A program made the translations under genes and the position numbers. Below are positions 46,435 through 60,500 of a stretch of 64,000 nt of DNA, in pieces. Numbering within the stretch: the first letter of the stretch is position 1; the number at the start of each line of letters is the position of its first letter. The notes beneath the pieces are model-generated. The model had not been told where the DNA came from. It did no database searches and worked only from the letters and a program-made list of their open reading frames with translations. The DNA is from Owenia fusiformis. Taxonomy: Eukaryota > Annelida > Polychaeta > Sabellida > Oweniidae. The stretch covers positions 2,301,730 through 2,365,729 of the forward strand of contig CAIIXF020000007.1 in NCBI GenBank assembly GCA_903813345.2. Direction: 5' to 3'.

Positions 46435-48181
46435 TAGTGTTGTCGCGATGTGCCATAATTGTACATCGATGCATCAGCAATTTTTAGGAGTAAACAACGA
46501 TACACATCGCGATGTACATTGAGAAAAAGTCAAGAGAAAGTGCACTGAAATATCGAACACTAATGCACTAAAATACCGAACGTAACAAATAAATAATAGT
46601 ACTCTGGTACATCCACAGTGGCGTAGGAACAATGTACGCCAAAACGCCAGTGCGTAGTGTTGAAAAGTGAGAATAAAAAATTTCCTTTGTTCTTTAGTCA
46701 TATTTTCTCATTGTTCATAAATTGTAAAAGTAATCTCGAGCACACTAGCCTAAAGAAATGTTTTGTGGATACCATATCATTATTGGTCTGTCTGGGAAAT
46801 ATCATTTAACAGATTGAATTCCCTTACCAACATGCTTTATTTCATGAAAATCGAGACTATCTTATGAATTTTAAAAGTAAAATACAATTTCGCCAAATAT
46901 TCGTGAATCGCGTTCTCTTCACGAATTTGAGAGAAAAACTGTTTTTTCATTTTTTCTGCATGTTCCGTAATGCTTATGCAAACTATGGTATCATATGATT
47001 ATAATGATGAACCTCTTTAAAAGATGTATATTTTTTTATTCTCCCCTACCCCGATTTTTCAATTTCACTACATCGATTTATATTCCGTTGCTATGCAAAA
47101 TCATAGACAGAAATTATAGTTAAGTCAGCAATTATCTATTTTCTTACTAAATCAGTAATTGTTATTAGTAGTACTTCTTGAAATATGAATGTTAAAGACA
47201 AAAACAACTTGAAAATGCTGATTATTCAATAACACGTTTCATTGATTTCAGTCCTAGAAAAGCGATTACCTAGTTTTTTTTCATTTGAAAAATAATAGAT
47301 TCTTGTTTTATAACATTTTTGGCACCCCCTAAGTCACGTTGACCTCGATTTGACTTTTGTTGTGGGGGTGTTTATTTGTTTCATTGATCACGAATGCGTT
47401 TCTTCATATCAATTGATCAAACTAGTTTCTTTAATCTGTACGTATTGTATTGCACGGTACACGATGGAATCAGACAATACTATATATCTAAATTCAATTA
47501 TTCGAAAATTATTAAAAAATCTCTTATTGTTTTGGAAATTGGTCGTCTCAATCGTTCGAGACATTAGCAAAGTGAGAGTGATTTGTGTCGAGATTTAAAA
47601 GATAGGCTTTCCAAGGTGATTTTAAATGATGAAAATCATTCGAACATTTTAAAGCACATTAAAAAGGTATCAGGGATTTAAAGCTTGCATATAAAATCGA
47701 AACGCCAACCTATACGTATGACCAATCGCCCATACAAATGCATCGCTTTAGTATTTCCGTTCACATTTAGGTTGTGAAAAACATTGCAAGCTTAAAATCT
47801 CTGTTTTCATAAAATGACATTTTACGAGCATAAAATAGGCGTTTTGATATAGAATATTGACACAATTGTTTCATATTTTTGGCGGGATTTTTGGCGTAGT
47901 GTTGAATTTACACCTTCCTACGCCCCTGATCCAGGTACTTCCGGTAACAGTGAAGTGAAAGTAAAGTAAAGAATTTTAAATCAATCATTCATTTTGACTA
48001 GCTAAAACAGTTTTAGAGTGAAAGAATATATCAGAGAACATTGGAAAATGAACTAAGACATGAAAAAGGTAAGACATTTGCGTTTTTAAAACATCTATGT
48101 TTTGTTTCAGACATCCATGCATCGCCAAAATCAGCTTTGGCAATGAATATTGTGATGCATCGATTAATCACAACAACACTA
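46435..48181. mobile_element. hAT-like element between SNF8 and ABCB6
   Basis: Tips TAGTGTTGTCGCGATG and CACAACAACACTA, with matching ATCGATGCATCA inside each. It is flanked by GTAATACT (46427-46434) and GTAATATT (48182-48189), an 8-bp duplication with one difference. No transposase frame. It contains a second element (46616-47938). Right-side sequence outside the nested element holds an ETS-type site and a possible ABCB6 5' exon. Confidence 0.55.
46616..47938. mobile_element. Nested non-autonomous DNA element
   Basis: Tips CAGTGGCGTAGGAACAATG and TTCCTACGCCCCTG pair imperfectly. ATCCA flanks both sides (46611-46615; 47939-47943). The same CAGTGGCGTAG tip occurs in the element at 49172. No coding frame recognised. 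Confidence 0.4.
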
Positions 48182-48560
48182 GTAATATTGCCTATCGAAA
48201 CTTCCTATGAGGTAGCGCACTTAGCGCAGTCTGTTTAACAGTTAATTTAATATCTCTTGGATATTGTGCTTAATGCTCAATGATTGACACAACAAAGTGT
48301 ATGTGTTGGCATTCAATTCATGAATTTTTACTAGTTTCTGGAAGGTAAGTAACAATTTCATTTTCTTTAGCTAAGTCTTGATTTTTTATTAATTCTAGCG
48401 AATCAGTCAAGCCATGAAAAGGTAGTAAAGGAGTAGGACACCAAGGGAATATACAGGTAGTGACAGGAAATATTGATGTATTTATCATCAATTTCCTTAA
48501 GGCAATAAATAGATTGTAATGAAATACATATTTATTTAATTCCAGGAAAAAGTAGTTACA

Positions 48561-51500
48561 ATGGAGTTCTGTGGTCAGAATATCTCTCTGTCAGATGTCT
48601 GGATTCATAAGGGATTCTCTCACTGTTTCCTGGAGACAGTCACATCATCAATCTTATTTGGGTGGATGTTTATAGGAGGAACACTACAGCTTGGCATATA
48701 CAGAAAGTTTTCAACATTTACAGATTGCAACACATGGCCAAAATCATCGTTATTTAAACTACAGCTTTTTTTAACTATCATGATGTCACTCATATCAATT
48801 GTGCATATAATCCTCGAAGCTACTGTGTTAGGCAATAAACAGATTGTGGTGTATATGATAATTAGAACAACGTTCTATAGTTTAATGTGGCTGTATAGTA
48901 TACCAGTGATATTGGTAGAGAGACGTCGTCAACTCCCAAGTGTTCCAGCGACCAGTCATGGAGTTGTCCTACTTTTCTTTTGGTCGTTTGCATTTATGAA
49001 TGAAAACATTGCATATGTGTCCTGGTTCAGTCCTTCATGGTTTTGGTCTTTGAAAAGGTATTTAAAATTTATTTTAAGCTATTCAAATATACATAAATTT
49101 TGACACACCCTACACTACAGTGTTGATATTGTGCTATACACCATACTTGAATGAATGTGACAGATAATAAACAGTGGCGTAGCGTCATATACGCATAAAA
49201 CGCCATAGCGTACTCTCATGTTTAGAGAAAAGTGAATTTTTGATATTGAAATGACCCACGTTTAATATTCTGAATTAATGGCCTAACATTTTATCAATTC
49301 ATATTATTTTTTCGTAGTCGGAATTTCGTATTCTAAAACGCCCCAGAATGCTTCAAATGAAATCTAATTTTTTCAAATTTTCTTGGGGGAAAGAACCCCC
49401 CCCCTAAAAGCTCGTTCGCTTCGCTCACTCGTGGCGTACACTCATAAAATATCCACGCTACGCCACTGATAAATAACAGAAGAACAGAGTTGTCAGTATA
49501 CTGACTGTCAGTTTTTACATTTATTAGGCTTAGTACTCTGTATCCAATTTCACACCACCTTTCGTGTAAATTCCTTGAATTGAAAAGCTAGCCATGACAT
49601 TGTAAAGTGTATAGTGTCAATAATGATTATTATATCCTTAATTTAACTGATTGTCATCTTGTTTTATTATTTCATGTTGCAGTTCAGATGATCAGATAGA
49701 GTTTGGCCTTTGGGTGACAAGGTATTTATTCACTTTTCTGTTGTTCCTTTTGGGACTGAAGGCCCCTGGTGTTCCTAGACCAGCAACTAGAAGACACTAT
49801 CTAGATGCAGAGCAGGGGGAGGTAGGATACATTCCCTTGTATTTTTTATAGTCTTGCTCCCCCATTAGGTACTTCACCTTCACCAGCACAACACAAGAAG
49901 ATAAGTCCAGGGACTTGAGCAAGGCTATGTTTTTTATTTCTGAAAAGAAACTAAAAAAATATGAGCTTTGTCATAAAACTAAATTCTGGCATCTGAAACT
50001 AAGTGAATGAATACCAACATTATTAACAAAGTGTATGAAAAAGACAAACATGAAAGTTATTGTCTGTCAATGATGCATACATTTTTTTGACAAAGATGAA
50101 ATCTAATATCACTCTTTTGGTAAATCAGGAAGTTTCAATTTAGATTTGTGGAAATCTTTTGTATTGAAAAATAATTGAAATGAGAAGTGCATCAAAAATA
50201 ATATTCAATCTTGTTCCAATATGTTTCAGCCTCTGCTAGGAAATGAGGCCAACAGTGAAAGCACATCTACATGGGGCAAGTTCTTCAAGAAACTCAGTTT
50301 ACTCTGGCCATTTATGTGGCCCAAGAAGAGCTTTTCACTCCAGGTAAGCATACAGATTACCCTGTATCTCTATCAGCTAGGTACACTACCCTCTGACTTG
50401 TATAAAGGATTTTACAGTGTGATGTCAATAGGAAAATAGGTCAATATATCTATGACATCTAGAAACTTAATATGAATAAAAATAATAATGGAAATATGAA
50501 AAAATAATGATAAAAATATGAAAAAATGAATAACTATGTTAGGGGAGTCTTAAAAGTTCATTACATTTTGTTGATTTTTAAAATTCTTTGAATGCAAGTT
50601 TGTCAGAATATGTAGTGTTTGGATTATGTTGTGGTCAAACATGTCAAAAATATACTTCAGTTATTTTCTCCTCAAATCAGGTCCTGACCTATCAGTATCA
50701 GATTAAAAGCTTATGGCATAAGGGGCGTGCTACTCAAACTACTCAAAAATTACTTACTAGATCGCAGAATAAAGGTTAACATATCTGGCATTTCCTCTAA
50801 CATATCTGACCCACACTTTATCAACTGTGGCGTTCCCCAAGGCTCAATCATTGGTCCCATATTGTTCCTAGTATATATAAATGACTTACCTGATAACCTA
50901 GACTCCAAATGTTTCATATATGCTGATGACACCTCAATATATTTCCCCTTTGACCCAAATAGCCCTAGTGACATTGATCAGACTGTTGCTCGTAATCTCC
51001 TTGCTATTGAAAATTGGTCACTTACTTGGAAATTAACATTTAAACCTGAAAAGAGCTTTGAACTTATTTTCAAAAGTTCCAGAACCAATAATGTAAATAT
51101 AAATCACTCAAACCTTTTTAACCAAGTTATTCAGAGAGTACCAAGTCACAAACATCTGGGATATGTCTTTGACCAACTCCTATCAAACAAAGACCACATC
51201 TTAGGACTTCGAAATAAAATTACCAAACTCACAAATCCCCTTAAAGCTCTCAAATCTAAATTGACATCTTCTCACTTGGAAACACTTTTTAAGTCCTACA
51301 TTCTCCCACACTTTGACAATGGATCACTTCTTTTTGACTCATCTTCCAAGTATTTACTTGGATATCTAAATAGTGCCTACTATCAATGTGCTCTTATCTG
51401 CTCAGGTTGTCTACCAGGAACCAGTACAACTAAAGTTCTTAACATATTAAATTGGCCAAGCCTAGAAACTAGACGAAAACTCCAAATTAACAATTTCATG

Positions 51501-54500
51501 TTCAACGTTAGTAAAGGTATATCTCCACCATACATAAACGATATTTTTGATAAGTTTCGATGTGATACTCAAAGAGAACTACGATATAATCGCCACTATA
51601 GGCTACCCAACCATGCCACTACTAAATACCTGAACTCCTCCATACCAAATGCAATCTCCCATTGGCTATCTGTACCAAAGAATATTCAAACAAGTAAAAC
51701 CCTCATTGCCTTTAAGAACAACAATCGCAAGCACCTTCTCAACCTTGACATAAACATAATCCCTACCTCAAAGCTAAATATTTCTAGAAATGAAGAAACA
51801 CTTATTAATAGGTTAAGGGTAGACCTGCTCTTCAGGGCTCAACTCTTTGCCCACAATTACACCTTCATCAGTTCTCCTAACTGTTCTTGTGGTCTACCCG
51901 AAACACTTCTTTTTTCACTGCCCTCTGAATGAAAATGCAAGAACTACCTTTTTCAATACTCTCTATAGCGAAACACCTTTGATCCCCACTAACCAATCTA
52001 CACTTTTAGAATACCTAGCCTTTGGTAATCGTAATTTTAGCAAGGATGAAAACACAAAAATCTTTACTCTGACTTCTGCCTTTATTAAGAGATGGCTTAC
52101 TCCATACTGAACAAGACTATTCTAGAACCTATTGTACCCTGCCTTGTCTTTCAAATATAAATTACATTGTCCCTCTGCCCTGTATTTCCCCCAGTCCCAG
52201 CCCAGCTCAGACCCCCCCCCCCCCCTTCCACCCCTCTTCAACTTTTTCCCCGCTAGGCTAGAGTGCTTATAATGCCAAAATGGTGATTAGCACTTGAATA
52301 TGCTCCCTTGTATTTACTATATCACCCCATGTACATCTATTTTATATAAATGAATAAAAAAAAATAAAAAAAAGTATCAGATGTCTATGTCCAAAGTTAA
52401 GAATGTGTCTAAACTTTTTATCTGGAACTAATGGACAGTGAACCAACCTACCCCTTGAGTGAATAATTAAAACCTAAACCTTAACCTTTTGTTTCTGACA
52501 AAAAGAACTGATATCCATTGGCCAATGGTTGATGCACCTCTAGTTGTTGCAAATTAAATGCATTACCATAAAGTATAGATCATTGTTTTTCGCTTGTAGA
52601 TAAGAGTTGTGGTCTGTTTTCTTATCCTTGGAGCTGGCCGTGGTGTAAATCTACTGGTGCCTATATATTACAAAAATATCGGTGAGTACTGTAAAGTGCA
52701 AAGGAGATAAATATTGAAAATGATTCAGAATGACACGTCCCATTTAGTGTGAGTGAGAAATCAAAAATAGTTACTATGAGACATTAATAGTAAGTGTGCA
52801 CATTTGTATGTTATTAGCATAATAAATAATGTGATTTACTGCAAAGCTTATCATGATTTTTTATAACATTGAGCACTTTTATATTTTAGTGAACAGTCTC
52901 ACTATAAAGAAACCAGCTGAAGATGATCAGATTGACCACCGTGTATTACAGGCAGGGGGACTAGAGTTCAGATGGGACTACATTGCCATATATGTAGGTC
53001 TGAGATTCCTACAAGGTGGAGGCTTTGGTAGGTTGGCTCTTGTTTTTAATCATTATAAATGTACTGAAACTACAATTTCAACATCACAGAATTATTTTAC
53101 ATACAATGCATTCATTTTTGTTTAGGATCAATGGGATTACTGAACAATCTGAGGACGTTTCTATGGATTCGAGTTACCCAGTACACAACCAAAGAGACCA
53201 GTGTCAACTTCTTTAAACACTTGCACAGGTATGCTTCACTATTTCGTGACTTTTAAGTCTCTTTTAACAAAACTGGAGTAGATCGATTAAGCTTCCAATG
53301 ATGACATCTAACTGCTGATATTTCATGATAAACTCGGCATTACAAAATTTCATTTAAAATCTCATTAGTTTAAGTCTGAGGAAGCATGACACGTGTGGAT
53401 AGCAACATTTGGTTGCTAGGAAATGGTGCAGTGATGTTTCTATAGTAACCATTATGCAAACCATGTTTCGTGAATATGATGAAGCTTATTTACTCACAAA
53501 ACATGAAGGACTGATATCCATTGAATATTGACATGATTATAAAACCAGCAACACTACTGCACAATCAGATACTTCTTGAACACCCTGTAGAGTAATGGAA
53601 GTGTTTGTATCGTTCATTGATAATAAATAATTGATTTATCACTAAGGGGCCACATTGTGGAATCTAGCAAATATTTATTGATATTGTGATTACTGTGTTT
53701 GTAGTTTATCACTAAGATGGCATCTTGGCAAAAAGACAGGGGAAGTTCTGAGAATAATGGACAGAGGAACAAGCAGTGTCAACCAACTGTTAAGGTGAAT
53801 ATTCTTGATATTCTACCAGTTTCACTAAGTTTTATCCAACTTCATTTATATGTTAAATTACGATATTTACAATATAATATTATCATTTATTCCATAATAA
53901 CATAAATAAACTGGGTATATAATTGGCTATTGCCCTCTGTCAATATATAGATTTTCTAACGTTTGAGTGTAACGAATCAGTTTGAAATTTACTTTAAGTA
54001 TTACGGAAGGCGAAATGTTTATTGCGTAGCATTTTATTAGGGTGATCGTAGGTGGTAAGTGAGTAGGGTATTCACGCTTGGAGTATTTCATTTGGACATG
54101 TGAATTATGTATGTAATGTAAGGTCATTCTCGGTTTACACGCAAGCGAGGTATGACAAAGTTTTGAACCGTCTACATAATCATCCAAAATGGCACACGAA
54201 CAAATGCCTCAAATAGTGGACATATTAGAAACTCTATTAGACAAGAAACTCAACACGCTCAAGAGGGAGATAAAGGAGGATACAAAACAAATGACGAAGA
54301 AGGCAAAGACGGAAACCAAGCTCACAAAGAAAGGAAATCAAAAGCAGTTTGACCACAACGTGGAGGTGCTGGAAGTCATGAAAGACGTTAAAGATTTACT
54401 GGCAGACAGAGAACAAGAGGCTGCAGCCAAGCTGGATGAAGGTATTGCTTTAATTTCTTATAGAAATAAATGCATTCAAATAGCGGACGACTCAACCCTT

Positions 54501-57500
54501 GGTTGGGCCGCGGTCGAGGAATATATGAAAGATGAGTACGCTAGTGATAGCGACGATGACAAAAAGATTCGTAGTGCAAGGGTTAATGCGGGTAGAAAAG
54601 CTAGGGAGAAAAAGATAACTGTAAGAACCGGGTCACGTAATAACCAGAGAGAAAGTTTCAATTTCAGCAGAAATGGGCAGGACCGGGGTAACCAACAATC
54701 CGGTAGATGGCAGGAACGCCATCAAAGACAGTGGAACAGCAACTTCAACAGCGGCTCGTACTACAACGGCAGAAGCAGAGCAAATGACGTCTGTAGGAAC
54801 TGTTCCCAGACAGGACATTGGGCACGTGACTGCAAGCAAGGTGCCTCGTTCCAACAAAACTCCTACAACTCAAGCAGCCAGAACAACAACAGATCATAAG
54901 TTGAGTAAGACTTTATCACATGTTGTATCAGAAAAATCTGTAAAAGATAGTTTAAAGAAAAACGTTAGCTTTTGGGGAGAGATTGGTGCTTCACAGTACG
55001 TAGTCAATACAATCAAACACGGGTATAGAATACCATTTGAACAAGAACCGACAAAGCAATTCTAAAAAACAATCAATCTGCTTTAAAGAAACGTGAGTTT
55101 GTAGAAAAATCAATAAATGAATTATTGCAAGACGGTCGGATCAAAGAGGTAAAATATCCTTCACATGTAGTAAATCCTCTCACTGTGGCATCAAATGCAG
55201 AAAAGGACAGGTTAGTGTTAGATTTAAGACATGTCAACCCTTTCATCAATTTAGACAGAGTAAAGTTTGAAGATTTGCAAGTTGCCAAAGAATATTTAGC
55301 ACCAGGGGGATATATGTTTGTGTTTGATATCAAAAATGGCTACCATCATTTGAACATACTACCAGAACATCAGAAATTCTTAGGGTTTTCATGGGAACTT
55401 CAAGGAAAAATCAGGTACTTTGAATACACAGTATTACCCTTTGGTATTAGCGCAGGAGGTCTCATATTCACAAAAGTTGTTAGGCAACTTGTAAAACACT
55501 GGCGTAGTCAAGGTATACGAATTATAGTATTCCTGGATGATGGGCTTTGTTTCCACGAGAGTGTTTCACTTTGCATAGAGCATTCCAACCAGGTGAGATC
55601 AGATCTGATCAAAGCTGGCTTTATTCCAAACGACAAGAAGTCAAAATGGCAGCCTGAACAGGTACAGCAGTGGTTGTGTTTTAAATTGGATCTGTCACAG
55701 GGTAAACTATTGGTGCCAGAAAGTAAACTCTCAGATGTGCATGAAAAGGTTAGTAAGTTACTCAGTAATGCAAACAGAACAACTGCTAGAGCGCAGCGGT
55801 AGTAGGGAAAGTGGTCGCATTAAGGCATGCCATAGGTGATATATGTATCCTTAAAACGAGATCGTTACAAGTAGTTGTTGCATGTAGGTCAAACTGGGAC
55901 AATTGTATTCGTTTACCAAATGACGCAATAGGCGAGCTAGAATTTTGGTTACAAGGTTTATACACGTACAACGGGACATCATTGGTAAGAGAATACAAAC
56001 ATTCCAGGGTTGTGTACTCAGACACTAGCAATAGTGGATGTGGTGGGTATGTGGTCAATTTTGAGAATGAGGTATGTCACAAAACATGGTCTGATGCAGA
56101 GAGTCAGAAAAGTTCAACTTGGAGAGAGTTAATGGGAGTGTTCACAACATTACTGTCCCTCATGCATTTGTTAAATAATCAAGAAATCAAATGGTTCACA
56201 GACAATAAAAATGTAAGATCAATCATTTCGAAAGGTAGTATGAAACCAGATCTTCAAAGTTTAGCTCTAAAAATACACAGAGTTTGTAAAGAGAAAAATG
56301 TGAAGTTGAATGTAGAGTGGGTGCCTAGGGAGCATAATGTTCTAGCAGACAAAATCAGTAAATGTATAGATTTCGACGACTGGGGAATTCGTTTGAATGT
56401 TTTTAACTATCTTAACATTAGATGGGGGCCTTTCACGGTAGACAGGTTTGCTGATGTGCATAATGCGAAATATTACCAGATTCAATTCCAGATTTCACTG
56501 CCCAGAGGCAGAAGCAGCAGACGCTTTTACTCAGTGCTGGAAGCATGAGAATAATTGGTTAGTACCGCCATGCTGCCTCAGGTGGCAAAAGCATTTAGAT
56601 ATTTAGTAGAGCAGAGAGGTCGAGGTACGTTGGTCGTACCAAAATGGCTGTCAGCAGTGTATTGGCCAGTATTACATGATGGTAGGAAGTATCATTCTAG
56701 CATTAAAAGCGTTATTGAATTCCCTAAAGGAGGGCATTATTTCACAAAAGGCTCACAGAAAAACAGCGTTTTTGATAGTGCACAAGGGTTCAGTAGCCCG
56801 CTCATAGCTTTGCAAATCAGTCATGACTGATTAATGTGGCCTCTGAGGCACATGCGCGTTGTGTTGTAGATGTTACGTGTAAATCAAACGCTGTGCTTCT
56901 ATGAGCAACAAGAGTCAAAATGTAATCTGTGCCATCCAATGTATTTTCAGGCTACAGTGATACGGTGTTTAACAGCAAAGCTTGGACAGATGTAACCGAC
57001 GTTTGCTCAAAACAAGAAGAATTAAAGGACTTTCCAAACAAGTTGAAGGACTTTGCGATAAGAAGCAGGGAACCAAATACGGTTACAAAATATTCTGCAG
57101 GTTTTGAAAAATTCAAAAACTGGTGTAACGCACTTGGCTTACAATTTCTCCCAGCAAACCATATACATGTTTCAATATATCTTTTGAGTATTTTTCAAAA
57201 TTCAAATCAGAGTTACAGTCAAGTAATTTCGGCAAAATACAGTATTGCTTGGGCTCATAACATGGCATGCATTGGCAATCCATGCGAGCATAACATGGTA
57301 AAACTGGTTACAGAAGGGTCACTTCGTCTTTCTAGCAAAAAGGTCAGCAAGAAAGCGCCAATTACAGTAAAACACTTGGAAGATATAATAGATAAATTTG
57401 CTGGAGAAAATGCAAGCGTTTTGGAGCTAAGAACGGCCACTTTTATGATTTTGGCATTTGCAGGGTTTTTTAGGTTTGACGAAATGTCAAGATTGAAGTT

Positions 57501-60500
57501 CACAGATGTCAGTTTCAAAGAGTATTACATAGATATCTTTGTAGAGAAATCAAAAACGGATTGTTATCGTAACGGTGCAAATGTTTTAATAGCCAAATCA
57601 AACAACAAGACATGTCCAGTTTCATTGTTGCAAAGATACATGAGAGAACTGGGTGTTAATTCACAAACTGACAAATTCATTTTTGGAGCACTTTCATTTT
57701 TTAAAAGCAAAAGAAAACACCAGTTGAAAGAATGTAATAAACCAATCAGTTACACAACTTGTAGAGATATGGTCAAAGCTGCCTTGGACAAAATTGGGGT
57801 AGATAGTAAGGTTTACGGGTTGCATTCATTACGTTCTGGGGGTGCCACTAAGGCTGCCAACGCAGGTGTTTCAGACAGGCTTTTTAAGGCGCATGGGAGA
57901 TGGCGCAGTGAAACTGCAAAAGACGGTTACATTGAAAGTGACATCAGCCAAAGACTTTCAGTTACTTTAAGTCTGGGACTTTAAGTGAAATCATACATTT
58001 AGCAATTTACAATTTCAAACATTTACGCCATCTTAGCCTCGGTGATACTCGCCCACAAGGCCATTACTATTTGAAAGTTAATTTAGTAGTTGTGTTCTAT
58101 GTGTTTGGTAAACGTGGAGTTTAGTTTACTTAAATAGATTTTCTAACGTTTGAGTGTAACGAATCAGTTTGAAAATTACTTTAAGTATTACGGAAGGCGA
58201 AATGTTTATTGCGTAGCATTTTTATTAGGGTGATCGTAGGTGGTAAGTGAGTAGGGTATTCACGCTTGGAGTATTTCATTTGGACATGTGAATTATGTAT
58301 GTAATGTAAGGTCATTCTCGGTTTACACGCAAGCGAGGTATGACAAAGTTACACAGGCAAATGTTTTTTAAGATATTTCATATTTGTTAAAATTTTCAAA
58401 ATATCATATTGCATTGTTCGAACAGGTGAATCGTTTATCGAAGTCCTCGTCTGTAACTCTGCTTCATTTCGGATCACGGGGCCGACTTTAAGTCGAGTAC
58501 CTCCTCCCTCCTTAAAAAGGGGGTTAAGGTTGGGTCACCGGAAGTTGAGAAATTTTCGATTTCACCTCGTTTATTTCATGTAAGAATAACATTTGTTTTA
58601 TTAATATTAATTGTTACGAGCTTACCGTAAGTTCAGGAATGATAATAGCTTACCAATCTTTTTAGAGTAAATGTAAGGCTGCCTTGCCTGTTACTAAGGG
58701 TATTTACAGTGAAAAACATTTAGATATTATGTTAGAACTGATTTAAAAAAGTACACTAACGCTGTCGGTCAGCTTAGTATAACGCTGTCGGTCAGCTTAG
58801 TATAACGCTGTCGGCCAGCTTGGTAACTACGCCTTTACTTATTGCTCAGAGGAAAAATATTGATATTCACAGTTTTTCATAGAGTGTAACGCTGTCGGTC
58901 AGCAAGGCTACTACGCCTTTCCTTATTGCTCAGAACAAAATATTATGATTTACAGATTTGGAGTTTAACGCTGCCAAGCAAAGCGAATATTACAGAATTT
59001 GATATTGACATTGTACATGTACGATGCTGTCGGTCAGCAAAAAATGTTGCTCAGAGTAACATTCAGAAGTTGAGATTTGTGATATGTAACGAGATGTATA
59101 GTTGCTTGATGTAAATGGACTGATGAATAAATGTCATACTCGCCCACAAGGCCATTACTATTTGAAAGTTAATTTAGTAGTTGTGTTCTATGTGTTTGGT
59201 AAACGTGGAGTTTAGTTTACTTAAAACATTTTCCTTGAACAATATCATATTTACTCTTGGAATAAAATTCATATTCCATCCCACTGGTGACAATAGTTAT
59301 AGCCACCAATTCCCTGTGACCAGCACTTGGCATCAACAGTTGATGTTTTGTGTCATTTTCTCATGTTTAATAATATGCCTTTTTCATATTTCCAGCTACA
59401 TAGTGTTCAACATTCTCATGTTTAACATTATGCCTTTTTCATATTTCCAGCTATATCGTATTCAACATTCTGCCAACTATAGCAGATATCATTATAGCAA
59501 TAGTATACTTCACGTCAGCATTCAACATATACTTTGGCCTCATAGTCTTTGGAACAATGGCCCTATATTTAAGTAAGTTATGCACAGCCTTTAGAAATGT
59601 TTCAACTTGAGCTAATCCCTTCATTCACTCATTTGGAACGATTAGCTAATCAGGCATGCTTTCGCTGAGCTGTGTTCTTGAGTCTTATCATAAGTTTTGT
59701 GAAAGTGAACGAAGTGCACATGTTTGCATTGATAGCCTTAACTTACTTTATTTGTGAACAAGTATATAGTTTTATAGAGAAAGAAGCATGCCAAAACAAG
59801 CATGTCATGTAGCATTAAGTAAATCATGTTTTAGTACGTAGATTTTATTAATCAAGGGATGATAGTATTTACTAGTAATATAGGAATTTAATGTATATTT
59901 TTTGCAGTTGCTACAATCCTGGTGACAGAATGGAGAACTAAATTCAGACGTCAAATGAATCTCTTAGACAATGACAGAAACTCTAAAGGTGTAGATTCTC
60001 TTCTCAATTTTGAAACAGTAAGTTATTCTCAGACTTTGTACGAATGTAAATATGTCCTGTACCTTGTTTTGTTACAGCCTAGTAAGCGCATCTGTTCCGG
60101 TTACTATGACAACCCAAACTTCATTATATCTCAACCATTATCTTTAAATAGATAGAAGTAGGTTTGATTTACTTCCTGCGAAAGCTATTGGATTTTGATA
60201 TAATAGCTTTCCCACGGAGCATTTGGACAGCTCAATGATCGTGACCTTTGAAATCGAATTAAGTCGATCCGCGGCTTACTTTTGGTCTCTAACTGTGTCT
60301 TACATCAGTATCATCAATCCGTGTAAGTATCGGAGCGCTGGAGTACTTCTTTTTCGATCAAGACTTGTAATTGTTAGTCGAGTGAATCGTTTTACTGCCA
60401 AATTCCAATATGGCGGTTTCTGCTCGGACATTTTCTTAAATCTCCGGAGGTTGTCCGAACCTAACTAATTCTCAAAATTCATTTCGTTCGTTGCGTATCT

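Larger units (their letters stand above)
45670..48560. promoter_or_regulatory. Divergent SNF8/ABCB6 intergenic region
   Basis: Start codons of SNF8 (-, 45669) and ABCB6 (+, 48561) are head to head. An ETS-type ACTTCCGG lies at 45801-45808, and a CCAAT on the minus strand at about 45730-45734, both just upstream of SNF8. Another ETS-type ACTTCCGG lies at 47938-47945 before candidate ABCB6 5' exons (donors AAAAAG|GTAAGA at 48068/48069 and GGAAG|GTAAG at about 48343). The ABCB6 coding exon acceptor is TTCCAG at 48540-48545. A hAT-like insertion fills most of the gap. Promoter status is inferred from motifs and orientation. Confidence 0.45.
53947..59225 (+). mobile_element. Ngaro-like (DIRS order) tyrosine-recombinase retrotransposon
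   Basis: A 5.3-kb element in the ABCB6 intron between 53794 and 59451. It has split direct repeats in the order A1 (53947-54162), coding region, B1 (58045-58134), A2 (58134-58350), spacer, B2 (59136-59225). This arrangement and the tyrosine recombinase define Ngaro/PAT-type DIRS elements, which replicate through a circular intermediate and make no target duplication. A1 and A2 differ at only about two positions; B1 and B2 look identical, so the insertion is recent. Coding order: gag, RT-RNase H, recombinase, all on the host-gene strand. Confidence 0.92.

Noticed and set aside
54673-55065. Separate 130-codon protein overlapping the Gag frame
   Set aside because: Its first part is a shadow of Gag; only the last ~50 codons are element coding sequence, leading into the RT region, and are included there.
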